This document shows positions 23,808-36,479 of a DNA stretch of 64,000 nucleotides, in pieces. Numbering within the stretch: position 1 is the first letter of the stretch; each line of letters begins with the position of its first letter. This DNA comes from Sphagnum compactum. Taxonomy: Eukaryota > Bryophyta > Sphagnopsida > Sphagnales. The notes beneath the pieces were generated by a model. It was not told where the DNA came from. It made no database searches and saw nothing but the letters and a program-made list of their open reading frames with translations. The stretch is from contig OZ234493.1 of NCBI GenBank assembly GCA_965153455.1, positions 20,016,213 to 20,080,212 on the forward strand. The letters run 5' to 3'. A program made the position numbers and the translations under genes.

Positions 23808-24325
23808 AAATAAAAGAAAAACACCTGGCAAGGGAACAAGAGAAGAAAAAAGAAAGGACCAAAGTCCAAACAAAAGACCACACCCGAAAGTGCAGAATGC
23901 ACATTCTTTACTTCGGATCAACTTTGTTGCAACAACGAGGAAGAAGTGGAAAGACCCAAGTCCTTGGATCAATTGCCAGCAGCAACTAAAGTCAAGTCCA
24001 GTCGGCAGTGCCTGATGATGCCGGGTCTCCTTGAGGCCCAGCTGAAGCAGCACCTACACTGGTGGTACCTTCCAGTGTTGGTTGGTTTTTGGTTTTTTGT
24101 TTTTTCCAAAGACAACTTCCAGTCTCAGTTTTGACCTTTGAAAAGAAGTTTTTCGCTTCTAGTTTTGAGCCTGCTTTTTCAAATATTTAGTCCTAGTTAC
24201 AATAGCCGGTGATTTTAAATAAATCAATCAATAAGTAAAGGAAAAACACCCAGTGAGAGAACATGAGAAGAAAAAAAAAAAGGATCGAAATCCAAACAAA
24301 AGACCACACCTGAAAGACCAGAACA
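23808..24325 (+). repeat. Direct duplication of a segment of about 95 bases
   Basis: The segment at about 23808-23905 is repeated at about 24228-24325. Shared words include AAATCCAAACAAAAGACCACA (with one change) and GAGAAGAAAAAA. Both copies follow AAATAAATMAAT-like runs, which suggests two insertions of one poly(A)-like element, or a local duplication about 420 bases long. Confidence 0.65.
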
Positions 24326-24557
24326 CATATTGCATTAAAATTACAATTTGATATTAGCCTTCATGTATGTATATATATGTAGATATAATTTATTTTAATG
24401 ATAAATAAGACAAAAATTGTTGCACTATATTGAAGAATCCGATGTTTGATATATATTTAATTACATTTTTAAAAATGCAAATACAAGAAAATGTTTGTCT
24501 TATTTTTACATAATTTGAGCTTTGTGTTGTGATCGCTATTAGTGACAATCAATTATT

Positions 24558-25012
24558 TTTTCCCTTATGTTTTCATATGGTTTATAATGATTCATAATTA
24601 TTTATGTCAATGTCAAATTTAATTTTATATTAATATACATTTCATGGACATGAAAAGACATATGTTAATTTGTTTTTTCATATCCATGTTGGTGAATAAG
24701 GAAAAGAATGAAGTAGTTATTTCTGAAGTTGTCTTTGGAATGGTCCATGGACAACCATACGAAGGATTTCAAAAAATCCTTCATATATTGATTTTGATTA
24801 TTCATCATTGAAATCAACTATGAAATTAATTAATCTGGGTTCCACATAGCTACATATTACCAATGAAAATTAATTATTTTAATTTTTGTATGTTTTCATA
24901 TGGTTTTAAATAATTCATCATTGGTTATGTCAATGTAAAGTTTAATTTGTTTTTTCATATCCACGTTGGTGGGTAAGGAAAAGGAGTGAGGTAGTTATAA
25001 AGGTGAAGGTAG
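24558..25012 (+). repeat. Local direct repeat, unit about 320 bases
   Basis: ATGTTTTCATATGGTTT followed by a shared 'ATGTCAATGT...TTTAATTT' segment occurs near 24567 and again near 24891. A second shared portion, TTTTTTCATATCCA plus GTTGGTG, occurs near 24672 and near 24950. These are diverged tandem copies. Confidence 0.6.
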
Positions 25013-26519
25013 TTATTAGGAAAGAAGGGAAATAATTATTAAAACAGTTAGTAGCAAACAAGTTAATTATTAGAAAAAGAAGGGTAGTTAGATTTTGGAT
25101 ATGAGACAATTGTATATGGATTAATTTTTAGAAATGTTCAAGGACAACACCATACCATAGATTCCAAATTTTTAAATTTTACAAAATGGAGGCTACAAAA
25201 GATTATAGAAAACCACCCATATATTAGTGCCTCAAAAATTTTCATCACTAGAATAAGATTTCAAATATAGAAAAGTAAGACCTTAAACAATTTTTTAAAA
25301 TATTTTCAAGTTGATGGAGGCCTACGATGTATTAATATTCTCAACTTTTTCATATTATAATCATGATCTATCAAAATTTTAATATAAATTTATATTTTTA
25401 ATCTTGAAAAATAACTGATTTAGAAATTTTTTCATCCTTTAACAAAAAAAAAGGTCCTCAAACTTTATGTGTAGCTTACAATAGACTCAAAGGAGGGCCC
25501 CTTAATTTCATAATGAAATTTAAAAAAGTTTCGAATAATTTTTTTATGTTTATGTCTTGACTATGACTACCATTTGAAAGTAACTTTCGGTTTATTTTAT
25601 CATGTTTATGCCCTTTCACATTTAGACTAAATGAACTTTCCTTTTTATATATTTTGAATGGGTTCTCTTTTTTTGCTTTGATCTAGTGATGATTTTGGTG
25701 TATTTTTTTATGTTTATGGTTGTGGCATCACAAGTTTCGATACATGAATTGAAGAACATCCAAAAGCACATTGAATGGGAGGAGACCAATAAGCTTGTGA
25801 AATCTATTTGTCTTATGAAACTTTTGAATTGTTCCAATTTCGTAAAAGATTTAACAATCTTGTAGACACCATAGAAATAAACGATATGATTTGTAACTGT
25901 ATGAGATAATCAACTTCAAGTAGTTGGATTTTAACCATTTTCCATGGAATTCCACAATAAAGAACAAATTCAATTTTCGAATCCAATAATTAGTTCTTCA
26001 TCAGTGGTTGGTAACATTTGCTTTGAAAGTTTTCTACCCAATAATTTTATTTTTTTTAAAGGAAATTTGTTATAGGATTTGTACGCTCTAAGTAAAGGAC
26101 TTTAACTTGTATATTTGTTAATTCAATTGGAATTAATGTTATTTCTAATGATGAATGAGTTGGAAACAAACATTGAGAAACATGCATAAAATGGTGAGTC
26201 ATATAATGTAAACAACTTTTATTTTAGAGTTGTCATTCAAGTACCATGTGGAATTTATATGTTTGGATTGATATATTTCATTGTATGCAAAATTTGTGTG
26301 ATGGAGGCTAAGGTGAAGCTTTTGGTTTACCAAAAGGTAATAAAAAAAATTGGCACAAAATTGACACCCTTGCAGATTTATTTTAGGATTGTTTCTTCTA
26401 CTTATTATTCAACAAGGGTGCATTCACACTAACACGAGCAATAGCAAAAATAACTAGTGCTTAATTTTTCATCTGTTAATGTGAAAATTTGTATTAATGT
26501 TGCAAGTCATTAAAAAACA
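25013..26519. other. AT-rich intergenic DNA, no gene seen
   Basis: No reading frame longer than expected for this composition and no recognised element. Confidence 0.5.
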
Positions 26520-26524
26520 TTCAT

Positions 26525-26765
26525 GGTCAACAATGTTTCTAATATATTATGAAAACATATGGTATGATTTGGAATGAATCTAATGAGAATAGAGTACTAA
26601 AAAACACTCATCAAACACTATAACCACTGGTTTTTTAACATTGTAAATACTTTGATTTTGTGAATTTTGTTTTAACATGCCATATTTTGGGGGAGATTCT
26701 TTAAACATATCTTACATAATAATATAATGCAACATCTTTTTAAGTCATAATTTTTTGGTAATTTT
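26525..26765 (+). repeat. Interspersed repeat family R1, copy 1
   Basis: It shares an ordered series of words with segments at 32535-32730 and 37855-38095: TAATATATTATG, GAATGAATCTAATGA, AAAAACACT, then TATAACCA and a T-rich run. All three copies are in the same orientation and diverged. No coding potential. Confidence 0.6.
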
Positions 26766-26859
26766 TTTTTCAATTTATAAAATGAAATATTCCTAGGATA
26801 TTTCAAGTTATATAGTCCTTAAGCATGTAGGGTTGGTTCATGTTAACTATGGACATACC

Positions 26860-27215
26860 CACATTAGGATGGCACCAAAACATGGGACTGAAAATTTGGC
26901 CCCATGTATGTAGAAAGTTACGTTGGCCAAAAATTTCAATCCCATGTATGTTTTATTCCCATCCTTTATAAATATATGGGATCGAGTTTTCAATTCCAAA
27001 TTTCAATTCCATGTTACATACATGGGATTAAATTTTTAATCCCATTTGCCATTAATATGTGAGGAAAATTGAGATCAAAATTTTGATACCATATTGTTCA
27101 ATTTACATGGGATGAAAATTGGGACTGAAATTTTGGTCCCATCTTATGTACAGTTGAAAATGGGACCAAAACTAAATTTTACTTATTTTGATCCCATATA
27201 AGATTGAACAATTTT
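26860..27215. repeat. Cluster of palindromic ATGGGA...TCCCAT repeats
   Basis: At least six alternating sense and antisense copies of a roughly 20-25 base palindromic word of the form ATGGGAY-AAAATTT-RTCCCAT lie head to head here, for example CATGGGATTAAATTTTTAAT near 27019 and TGAAATTTTGGTCCCAT near 27127. The tract could fold into several alternative hairpins. No reading frame. Confidence 0.65.
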
Positions 27216-29389
27216 TTTTGTACTATTTGTGTAATCTTTGTGTATTTTTAATGCCTTATATTTTATTAAGTGAAATGTAAATTTTTTAAAATATTAATGT
27301 GTATCTTTTTATCCATACAATTAACTTCATGTTTACTCTAACACTGAAAATGATGTGTTGGATGTGACATTGATGTGACATCTAATGTGAAATTGTCAAT
27401 TTTCATCCATTCAACAACCATGATACACATGCATTGCAACATAGTAGACAACATGTGGTTCCAAATGTTCGAATTGTCAAGCACAATGGTTATTGGATAT
27501 AGTGGAAATAACATACATAGTAATGATGTTCCCTCCACCTAGTTTTTTCTCTCTTTTAATTTAAACATGTCTCCCAATTCCACCACCCTACAAAGCTTCA
27601 TGATTTTCAAGCTATTTGCCATGGGTACCACTTGCTTAGGACAAACACTCTTTGTCCATTGTTAAATGAGTTGATCAATTGAACGTCATGATTGCCCAAC
27701 CTTGTCATTTGAAATGAAAGTAGTAAAAATTTTGATAGCCACTAGCAACATGTTTTACTAGATTATAAAGTTGTTTGATGTATTTTTTTTCAAATTTACC
27801 AAGTTTTGCTAAAGTCTAGCTTTGTCCTCTTCTACCTCCTCTTCAATCAAGCTCTATACTTATATATTTATATACTTTAAAAGCAACTTGAGGTACTTAT
27901 TTTGCATGCTTTCACAAAAAGTGGGGATGTGGGATTAATAGATGAATGTTTGTTTTGCTTAAACTAACAAATTTATTTTTCATTTTTCGAAAAGAAAGTG
28001 CAACTCTAGTGCCTTATTTTTGTTGGTTGGATGGGTTCCAACTTGATGTTAATTAAATCTTTATTGGTTTAATCTTCTTTTCATAAATGATGGGTTGAAT
28101 AGTGTTTTGAGTGCATCAAGATATATTTTCTTTCTATTACAATTGCAATAGTTTCAAATAAAAACACATCAAAGTTGTCATCAAAGTATGCAATTGGGTT
28201 CTACAAATACATTGGATCAATTCTTAAGAGCTCAACAATGGGCTTTACATTGGAGTTGTTTATGTATGCATATAGAAAACAATTGATATTATTGTTTGAA
28301 CAATGTTGACCTAGATCTCTTGTATGTTTTTGTGTGTGAAAGTTATGCCGATAAATTTATGGGATTATGATCCAATAATATATTCCTTGGTGCATTCCTA
28401 TATTTAATTCAAATGTTAGTTAAAACATATACTTGGTTTGGTTTAAAGATCTTGATGGATGTACAAGGTTCAAGTACGGAGTTGTGTTAATAATTACCAA
28501 AACATAGAATCCAAAATGTTTTTTGGGTTGGAGATATTTTTTAATATATTTCATTTATAATTTGGGACAAGTTGTAAACTACTTATCAATAAATAAATAA
28601 TATCACACAAATCACATCATACACAAAGTTGATGGAAATTTCACATAGCTAAAAATACAAATATGATAGAATGTTTCAAGACAAAATCCAATTGATGATG
28701 ATACTACATTGCTAATTTTGACATTTCAAAACTTCAATTGGTTCATTTTACCACTAAAAATTTCCCTTTTCTTCTTGTGATTTTATCATTACACAAAAGG
28801 AATCAAAACAATATGATATTAACAACTTTAGTTTGAAAACTTGAACAAGAGGCTGCAAATATGATAATAGGAGTCAAAAAGGGTGTGGACATTATTAAAA
28901 GAAACTACACCCTTACATCTTTGAAACAACACATTGGGGACATAATAATTTAGAATGTTAATTTATCTAAATAGGAATATGGTCTATTATTTGCAAAGTG
29001 GTGCAACCATACAAATTTCATGAACTTTTGTGGCATTTCAAAAATATGAAATGAGTAAAAATGTCTAAACAAAAAAATTTAACTTCAAATGTCTTTTTTG
29101 TTTCTCAAATGCATGCATCATTGATTCACAAAATTGGAACATATATTCATGTTGATGATTAAAATAAAACATTGAGTTGAAATTGGTTGAAGTTTTATTT
29201 ATTACATATATAACCACATTTGTGCTTTTAACTTTCAAATTTACAAAATTTGAAAATTTGAATATGTTTTAAACAAAAGTTGATCATTTTGTTTGAAGGA
29301 GAATATGGATAAATTTTATCAAGGATATAATGTTAGTTAAATAGTTTTTTCCATCACTTTTTAACATGTTTTAAATTAGTTCAAATCCC
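27216..29389. other. AT-rich DNA left of the copia element, no gene seen
   Basis: No recognisable coding sequence. If the copia element's 5' LTR survives, it should lie here; I could not identify it without a second copy. Confidence 0.4.
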
Positions 29390-29599
29390 ATCTAAGTTTG
29401 TATACTTGTAAAATAGTTTCGTGTGATAAGCTTTTTCCAAATAATGTAAAGCTCAATCTAGCATACAACCTTAGAATGTTTATTTTGTGTTGGAAACACA
29501 TTTATTTGTTATATATAAAGAAAAATCATTTTGTATACACATTCAATTTCATGTACTTGAAATTCATTGATGAACATAAGCAAACAACATTACCAAAGT

Positions 29600-30275
29600 T
29601 GAATGACAAAATAAAATGAAATTATGGGGCCAAATGTATCAAATGTGATGAGGCCCATGACTTTCAAAGGAAAGCACTTTAACCTTGGTGCAGCTCTAGA
29701 ACATCCTTTTGTAGTGACTACACCAAAAAAACAACATTATGTTTTTCAACTCATGAAAGAAAAGGTCCAAAACTTGTTGGTTTCTTTGCCAAAACTCAAA
29801 GGAAGTCTTTCAAGGATCATGTTAAACCAACAAGTCAAATAAAAGTGGAAGAACTTCCACGTCAACCTTTGAGTCCAAATATAATCCCAATGTGATTTGT
29901 CACTATCGTTGAAAAAAAGGCACATTGTTTTAGATTGCAAAAATAAAGCATAATTTCATGCCAAAGGGGTGTTCAAAAAGCTTGAGCTAATGTTATAACT
30001 TGAAGTTCATCAACCTTAGCCTTGACATTTTGAACTAAAACACATCAACCTTTCATGGTTGTTGTTGCCAAAGAAAGTAATATTTGGTATTTTGATATTG
30101 ATGTAACATTTGGCACCTTGAAGATGTTGGTCCTCCTCATATAGACCTTTGAACCCCTCCCTCTTTATGCTCATGATATGAGGGATAATGTAAGTTTTAA
30201 AAAAAATGGTGTAGCAACAATCACCATTTGTCATGATACAAGCCACATTATTAAAGGAGGATGGCTTGTGCATGA
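29600..30275 (+). pseudogene. Copia gag zinc-knuckle and protease remnant
   Basis: Around 29610-29720 the reading gives YGAKCIKCDEAHDF. Around 29890-29940 a degraded zinc knuckle is visible (CHY..KKGTLF). From about 30075 the protease start is readable as WYFDIDVTFGTL, where working elements have an Asp-Ser-Gly triad; here that site is damaged. LYAHDMRDNVSF near 30160 continues the protease. Several frames are needed. Confidence 0.6.
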
Positions 30276-30281
30276 GCGTGA

Positions 30282-31651
30282 AGCCTGAGCTTGGAGCTTT
30301 GAGGTTGGAACTTAAAGTTTAATATGATTTTAATCCACCTACATGGATGATTATGTTCATAGATAATGATTTCATATGGATGAATGTCATTTTTACATGG
30401 ATGAATTTCATTTATGATTTGAAATAAATAAATAAATCATTGGATGAAATTCATCCATGATTGGAAGATAAAAAAATTCAAAATCATTTATATCCATCCT
30501 CATTTGTTGTCCAAATATTAATATCTCAAACTTGAATGTCATTTAATAATGATGGATAATGAAATTGTGATAATAGGGGAAAATATGCTAGTGGGACCAA
30601 AATGATTTAAATTTTTTTGTTTAATAAATCATTTTCATGAACAATGTCAAGCAATTCAGAAAAATATTGTCATGGGTGAATGAGTGTCACCGCCCCTCCC
30701 CCCGCCCAATTGTTGTAAACAACGTTATATATTTACTTCGTGGAAAACTCAGGTGCTTTGAAAATAAATAATTATTAAAAACAACCCCATTGTCATCTAT
30801 GACTATACGTTGTTTGAAAAAAGCTAATTAAGGTGCCTAAAACTGAATTTTATTTTATTTTAAAGCCCATTATTATTAATGACATTATGTAGTCTAAAAA
30901 TATTTAAAACATTCAAAACCAATTGTTGTCTACAACATTGATTAAATTTGAAGAAAGTCATGGCACCTTTGATGAAGAATGAAAAAAAAAACCCCCATCG
31001 TTGCCAATGACAATTATATGTAGGTTTGAAAGAAGTTGTGGCACCTTTTAGACGAGGGGGAGGAAAAAACCTAATGTCATTGACAACATTGGGTTTATTT
31101 GCTCAAAAAAAAACAAAAAAAGATTTTTAATTTTTTTTAAATTTTAAAAACAACAATGACCATGAGGTGAATGTTAGCATAGTAATGTTAATATATATAC
31201 AATTATGACATTTTTGAAATAATGGCATTTTAAACCATAGCCATGAAATACATCTATAATGAAATTTACAGTATATTATTCAACAAATGTTATATCATAT
31301 ATAATTAGATTGTGTTTTATGAAGCTCTATTTAATTAAAATTATGGGAAAAAAATTTATCCATAAAACTTTAATGATAAAATATAACATTCATCCATAAT
31401 TTTAATGGAAGTTCTATTTATTAAAAACATGTACTAAATGCAATTAATTATTTTCATCCAGACATTACATGAATGAAAAAAATCATTCATCCATAATGAA
31501 GATGAATGTTTACATTCATCCTCATGTTTGCATCTAAGTTTATTAGTCAACATTCATTTTGCGATTAAATTCTTGGGTTTTACTTGCATGTGTATAGGGG
31601 AAAAGACATTTTACCATCCCAAATTCCAACTTTAGGCTTTAGGCTCAGGCT
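30282..31651. mobile_element. TIR-bounded insertion of 1.37 kb inside copia
   Basis: Terminal inverted repeats of about 28 bases face each other: AGCCTGAGCTTGGAGCTTTG from 30282, and the complement of CTTTAGGCTTTAGGCTCAGG ending at 31651, with about five mismatches. It lies exactly between the copia protease and integrase remnants, as expected for a later insertion. The interior has no transposase frame. It holds a degenerate tandem repeat at about 30715-31105 ('CATTGT..CTATGAC / GTGCC' units) and short TGGATGAAT palindromes near both ends. The superfamily is not clear, and no convincing target-site duplication was found. Confidence 0.6.
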
Positions 31652-31844
31652 CTAGGTTCATGTAATAGATTGCCTCCAATAATTTTCATTTCCATGATCA
31701 TTACATGGTGAAGACAATAAAAAAGCTCAAAAAATAACTTTCCATTGTAATCAAAGGGATTTTTACATCCCATTGGTGAAGGAGTCTCCTCAATAAAAAT
31801 TAATTTTATTGTTGGCCATAACATCAAGATGCAAATAACATCAA

Positions 31845-32420
31845 TTGTCACTATTGTTTAATTCAAACAAATTTTGTGCCATGCATGAAATTAAAGATAG
31901 AAATGTCATGGTCCTTGGAATTAACAACAATTTCCAACAATTATTTCACACCTTCCCACTTTGTGAGGGATGTGTTGTTGGAAAACAACCCCAAAAAATT
32001 CCAACTTTTCTTGAAATGATTTTGAAACCAAAGTTGTGTTCAAACTCATACATTTAGACAAATGTGGTCCCATGCAAATAAAGTCTTTGAATGGATTTGT
32101 TTACTGTACAACATCTATAGATGATTATTCATGATTCATAAAAATTTATTTTCTCAAGAGCAAATATGATGTCTTTCAATGTTTTAATCTTACAAAGATA
32201 TTGTTGAAACTCAAATAAGTAACAAAATCAAATGTTTGTGATTTGACACTGGTGGTGAATACATTTATAGTATTTTATCAAGTTTTGTGAAGATAATGGC
32301 ATGTCTTGACCATATAATATGTCATATAGATTTGAACAAAACAAGGTGTTTAAGTGGAAGAACCACATTTTTGTTTGAAGTTGCCCACAACATGTAACCT
32401 ACAACATGTAGCCTTTCCAA
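31845..32420 (+). pseudogene. Copia pre-integrase and integrase remnant
   Basis: Residues FPLCEGCVVGKQPQKIP near 31955-32005 match the end of the GAG-pre-integrase domain, with its paired cysteines. Downstream, in shifting frames, the integrase core is recognisable as MDLFTV, TIDDYS-like and FCEDNG words near 32090-32310. The catalytic residues cannot be followed in one frame. Confidence 0.7.
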
Positions 32421-32534
32421 ATAGCTAAACTCCCACATGTAGGTGTAAACACAATAAAATGACTCACCTATGGCATGACCAATGGTTAATTTTACATGTT
32501 TTTAAGTGGGACATTAAATTAATGTTGAAAATGT

Positions 32535-32730
32535 TTTATGTACTTATACAACAATGTTTTTAATATATTATGTAACCATTTAATTTTTTTTGAAATGAAT
32601 GTAATGAATATAAAATATCCAAAAACACTTTTAAAGCATTGTAACCAATGTTTTTCACTACTTAAAATACTTTTAAAAAGACTTGAAAATATTTGAAAGT
32701 ACATATGTTTAAGTTTTTAAAAATATCAAC
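32535..32730 (+). repeat. Interspersed repeat family R1, copy 2
   Basis: Matches copies near 26.53 kb and 37.86 kb; this copy contains TTTTAATATATTATG and CCAAAAACACTTTTAAAGCA. It interrupts or flanks the copia integrase remnant. Confidence 0.6.
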
Positions 32731-33874
32731 CTTAACATAATACTATGATTAAAATTTTAAACATCTTAAAATATATATTTCAAAATATTCCAAGAATATT
32801 TAGATTAAACATAGGCCAATGTGGGTGGGTGTGAGTCATTTATCATGCTTGGACCCATACATTCTGACTTAGAGGTTATTCTAATTGTTACATTCAAAAC
32901 CAGTTTTTGGATGTCATAGTGTCATTTGTTTGCACTTTTATGGATTAAAATTTGTTTCATGTCAAATGTTTTTTTAATTTTTAAAAAGGGATTCGATCAT
33001 ATGATTCTTATATAATCTAGTTTGATGTTTAAAAAATGAAATAATTTGAAATGGAAAGTTTTACATAAAATGGGGACTTTTAATTGCAAGCAAGTTATGA
33101 TGTGACAATCTTTATAAAAGGTGGAAATGGACTAATTATAATCATAGTTTGCAATGAAATAACACAAACAAAAAAAACTTAATTCATAAATGTGGTTTGC
33201 AAATCCAAAAATGAGTTCTTTTAAACTATTTCAACATCATATTAAAGTTTGGTGGACTTTTGATGACCAAAAATCAACATAAATGGCAAAGTCCCCCATG
33301 TTATGATTTTGTGGAATTGAGGAAAACAAATCATGAAGATCATAACCTAGTTTACATGACATGGTTAGGTGTTGTGTATTGTTCATTGGAAATTTAGATG
33401 AATGTTAAATACAAATTCACAACTTGAAATTTTTGGCTTGTAAAAAATACATTGTGAATAATATTATTTAAGATTCGAAATTTTGGTCAAAAGTGGCTTA
33501 CTCTAAAATGCAAACACCCATGACTAAACCCCCATGACCACCTCAAGAGCATGCTTATGATGTTCCATTGGAATGGTCTCCATTTATTCTGATTCACCCA
33601 AAACCTTTGAATGTTGAACCAACTTTGCTATTACCATCATTCATTGAACCTAATCTCCTCCCCATGTTCTTACACCTTTTAGTGATCACAACATTGTTGA
33701 TTGATCATGACCTACTTGAAAATTACCTGATCAAAACCTCAATCCTACTTCAAGTCCTTTAGGTTCTCTTCCTCCCCTTACCAATTTATTTAAACTATAA
33801 AAGGGAAAATTACCAAGTATACCAATTATGTTGCAAACTTGGTGACCATTCCCAACTTTTACTAAATTGATGAA

Positions 33875-33965
33875 CTAGCCATGGTTGATGAAGCTTTAAT
33901 TCATTTAAGAAGGGAGCATTGGAAGGAAGCTTTGGAGTCTAAATATGCTTCAACATTCAAAATTC
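33875..33965 (+). pseudogene. Copia reverse-transcriptase start remnant
   Basis: The frame reads MVDEALIHLRREHWKEALES, matching the conserved 'EA...H..W..AM..E' opening of copia reverse transcriptase. It is cut off after about 25 residues by stops and inserted DNA. Confidence 0.6.
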
Positions 33966-34417
33966 AAACATGTGCGAGCATGTAAAAACAATTCAATTTG
34001 AGTGATTCCTATTTAAAAAACCAGAGTAGATTTTGCATTTTTATATTTGGAGTATTTTATTTTTAAATGCCATAAAAATTTTCATATATTTGTTGTACTA
34101 AATAAACATTAATATGATTTTTTTAATGCATACTATTCTTAATATTTTATGTATTTATCACGAGCTTATTACTCTAGTTGATATTTTTACATTTTTCAAA
34201 TCTAACAATTCAAATGATTTTTATTAATGTTAATTGAACATTATACACCTTGATACACATTTTGATCTAAAACTTGAATTTTTGGATTATGACAATGTGA
34301 AGCCCAAAAATGTGGAATATGTTTGAATTTTATAAAATGTGGAAAGGGTTGCTTTGTGCAATTTTGATAATATTGCAATTTATGGATAATAGATTGAAAG
34401 TAGATTAATTGATACAA

Positions 34418-35221
34418 GGGCAAACCCATCCTTGGGTGGTACCATTAGGAACCACTTCACTAACCAAATTCAAGGAAAGGTGGACTCAATTTAATTTAAT
34501 TTAATTTAAGAACATTAATCTTTTTAAATTGTGATTTTTACTATTGACTTGCACCACATGAGCTTTGTGTTTCCCATCTAAGTACACATTGTGAAAAAAT
34601 TGTAAACACCTACATAGGCTACACAAGTAAAAGATTTGCATTCTTGACATGTGTTTTTGACATTTTTGATGCCTTATCATTAAATGTCAAGTTGCATCAT
34701 TGTAATATTTTTTTGGTTCATCAACTTTAGTCATTAGGGTATGGCTCAAATTGATTGAAAAGAAAAGAAATGAGAATTATTACTACAAAATTGTAAATGT
34801 GAATGCAATGGGCTTTTAAAACTTCTTAGTCCCAACCTTTGGAAATTGCTAAAAAATTATGGTTGCTTCAATCCACTACTACTAAACAAATAAAAAAGAG
34901 GACAATATGAGGCCTTCCTAGAAATTAAACACATTAAAAGAAATGAAAAAAACATGTTCCTTTTGTGTTCTAGAACAAATGAATCCTAGATGTTACATTT
35001 TTGAGACTTTTTCCTTGATCATTCATTTGGAATATTAAAACTTACATTTTTGTAAATTTAATTGAAATGTGAAATTTTATATGACTTGGGTAATCTTTTG
35101 AACTAAAAATTGAAATGAAAAGCTTTCCTTAAGTGGGTCCTATGTTGTCTAAAAATTGGATGGGTCTAAACTTTTTAGGGAGTGGTATTCCTATTGGTAT
35201 CATCCAAGGATGGGTTTGCCC
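34418..35221. mobile_element. 804-bp element with about 43-bp terminal inverted repeats
   Basis: The left end GGGCAAACCCATCCTTGG (from 34418) is a perfect 18-base inverted match to the right end (35204-35221). The imperfect match extends inwards to about 43 bases through TACCATTAGGAA. The element is flanked by the 4-base direct repeat ACAA (34414-34417 and 35222-35225). It carries no transposase frame, so it is non-autonomous. Related terminal sequence (ATTAGGAACCACT) occurs singly near 3020, 37190 and 37765. It lies between the two halves of the copia reverse-transcriptase remnant. Confidence 0.7.
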
Positions 35222-35689
35222 ACAATATCTTTAGCTTTTGAAAACTTCTCCATATCACATTTGATACATTCATATAGGGGTTGAGTATTTTAAAGTGTAA
35301 CATTTAGGACAAAAAGGAGGTAATCCCTATGGAGTTTTATATTTTGATTTCCATAAAGATGAATGAATCAATATTTTTGAATATTTTAGGATAAATTAAA
35401 CCATCACACACTTAGAACCATCAATATCATTCATTTTGTCATCCATATGCATGGTAAATATGATTAGTAAAGAAATATTTAAAAAATAATGTTCTGACAC
35501 ATTTTTGATATTCTTCAAAAAGTTTGGATTCGTAGTTCAAAAGGTCAATCTCACAAGGTGTCACCTATTCTCTAATGTACTTTTCACACAATTTTGTTCT
35601 TTTGCCTTTGAGGATAGCTTTTTTGGCCTACTTTATTTTGCTTGGACCCGAAAATGCAAGATGTTGATTCAACACTACCACCAAGTCAA

Positions 35690-36265
35690 TTAGTTGTTAA
35701 TTGCAAGTGGATTTTGAGAAGGAATCACTACAACAAAAGGTGTCCCTGTACGCCAAGTGATTTCACTGGATTTTGAGTGAATTCACTAGTTGTAGTGAAC
35801 AGGGACCAGTGAAAAAGCAATGAATTCATTAGTCTAGTGAACGGGGACTAATGAATTGCACCCACATTTTGTAGTAGTGAATCATCATATTTCAATATTG
35901 GAATGTTGCTCAAGGGAAAAACTCCAGGAATTAGTTATTAAAATTATATCATTAAGAATAACAATTACATGTGTAGCTACACATTCACTAAATGAATGTG
36001 AAAAAATCATTCTTAAACTTTTTGAATCTTAAATGAAGAAATAAACATGTTTCAACCTAAAAACTTTGTTCACTTTGATTGCCCAAAGAAGGTTTATAGA
36101 CTTTTCAAAACCATTTATGACTTAAAACAATTAGGTGAATGTGGTATGGGAGATATAATTCTTATTTCCTACAAAGTGAGATCAAAAAGTGTGTTGTTGA
36201 TCCCAACATATGTATCAAAACAATTCAAGTCATTTTGTCCTTTTAACTTGGTTTTATGTGAATGA
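35690..36265 (+). pseudogene. Copia reverse-transcriptase core remnant
   Basis: NCKWILRRN near 35700 is the start of the conserved reverse-transcriptase core; it is interrupted by a 154-base MITE. After the MITE come degraded palm-domain words, then MFQPKNFVHFDCPKKVYRLF and IYDLKQLGE at 36047-36140, the equivalent of the 'QP.GF......V..L.K..YGLKQ' motif. The YVDD catalytic box is not preserved. Confidence 0.75.
35726..35879. mobile_element. CACTA-type MITE, 154 bp
   Basis: The ends are CACTACAACAAAAGG (from 35726) and the complement of TTTTGTAGTAGTG (to 35879), giving terminal inverted repeats that start CACTA. It is flanked on both sides by the 3-base duplication AAT (35723-35725 and 35880-35882), the size made by CACTA/EnSpm transposases. 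Inside are subterminal repeats around AGTGAAC.GGGAC. It has no coding capacity. It is less decayed than the copia sequence it sits in, so it inserted later. Confidence 0.85.
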
Positions 36266-36479
36266 TTAATTAAAATTTGTGAGCAATGATGAATGATTTT
36301 TATAAGGTGTCAAAGTTGACCTCTCTAGTGCATTTTAATTGACTAATTTACAAACCCCATAGAATAAATTGTTTTTAGATTCAAGTACGTAAGGCCATCA
36401 TTTCAACCATTCCATTCACTTGCTTCAAGAGAGATATTTTGGGGATATTTTCAAGCATTTTGCGATGTTGGAATGTAAG

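Noticed and set aside
23637-24053. 138-residue minus-strand frame
   Set aside because: It runs through the AAAT microsatellite (giving IYLFI repeats) and duplicated DNA; no conserved motif.
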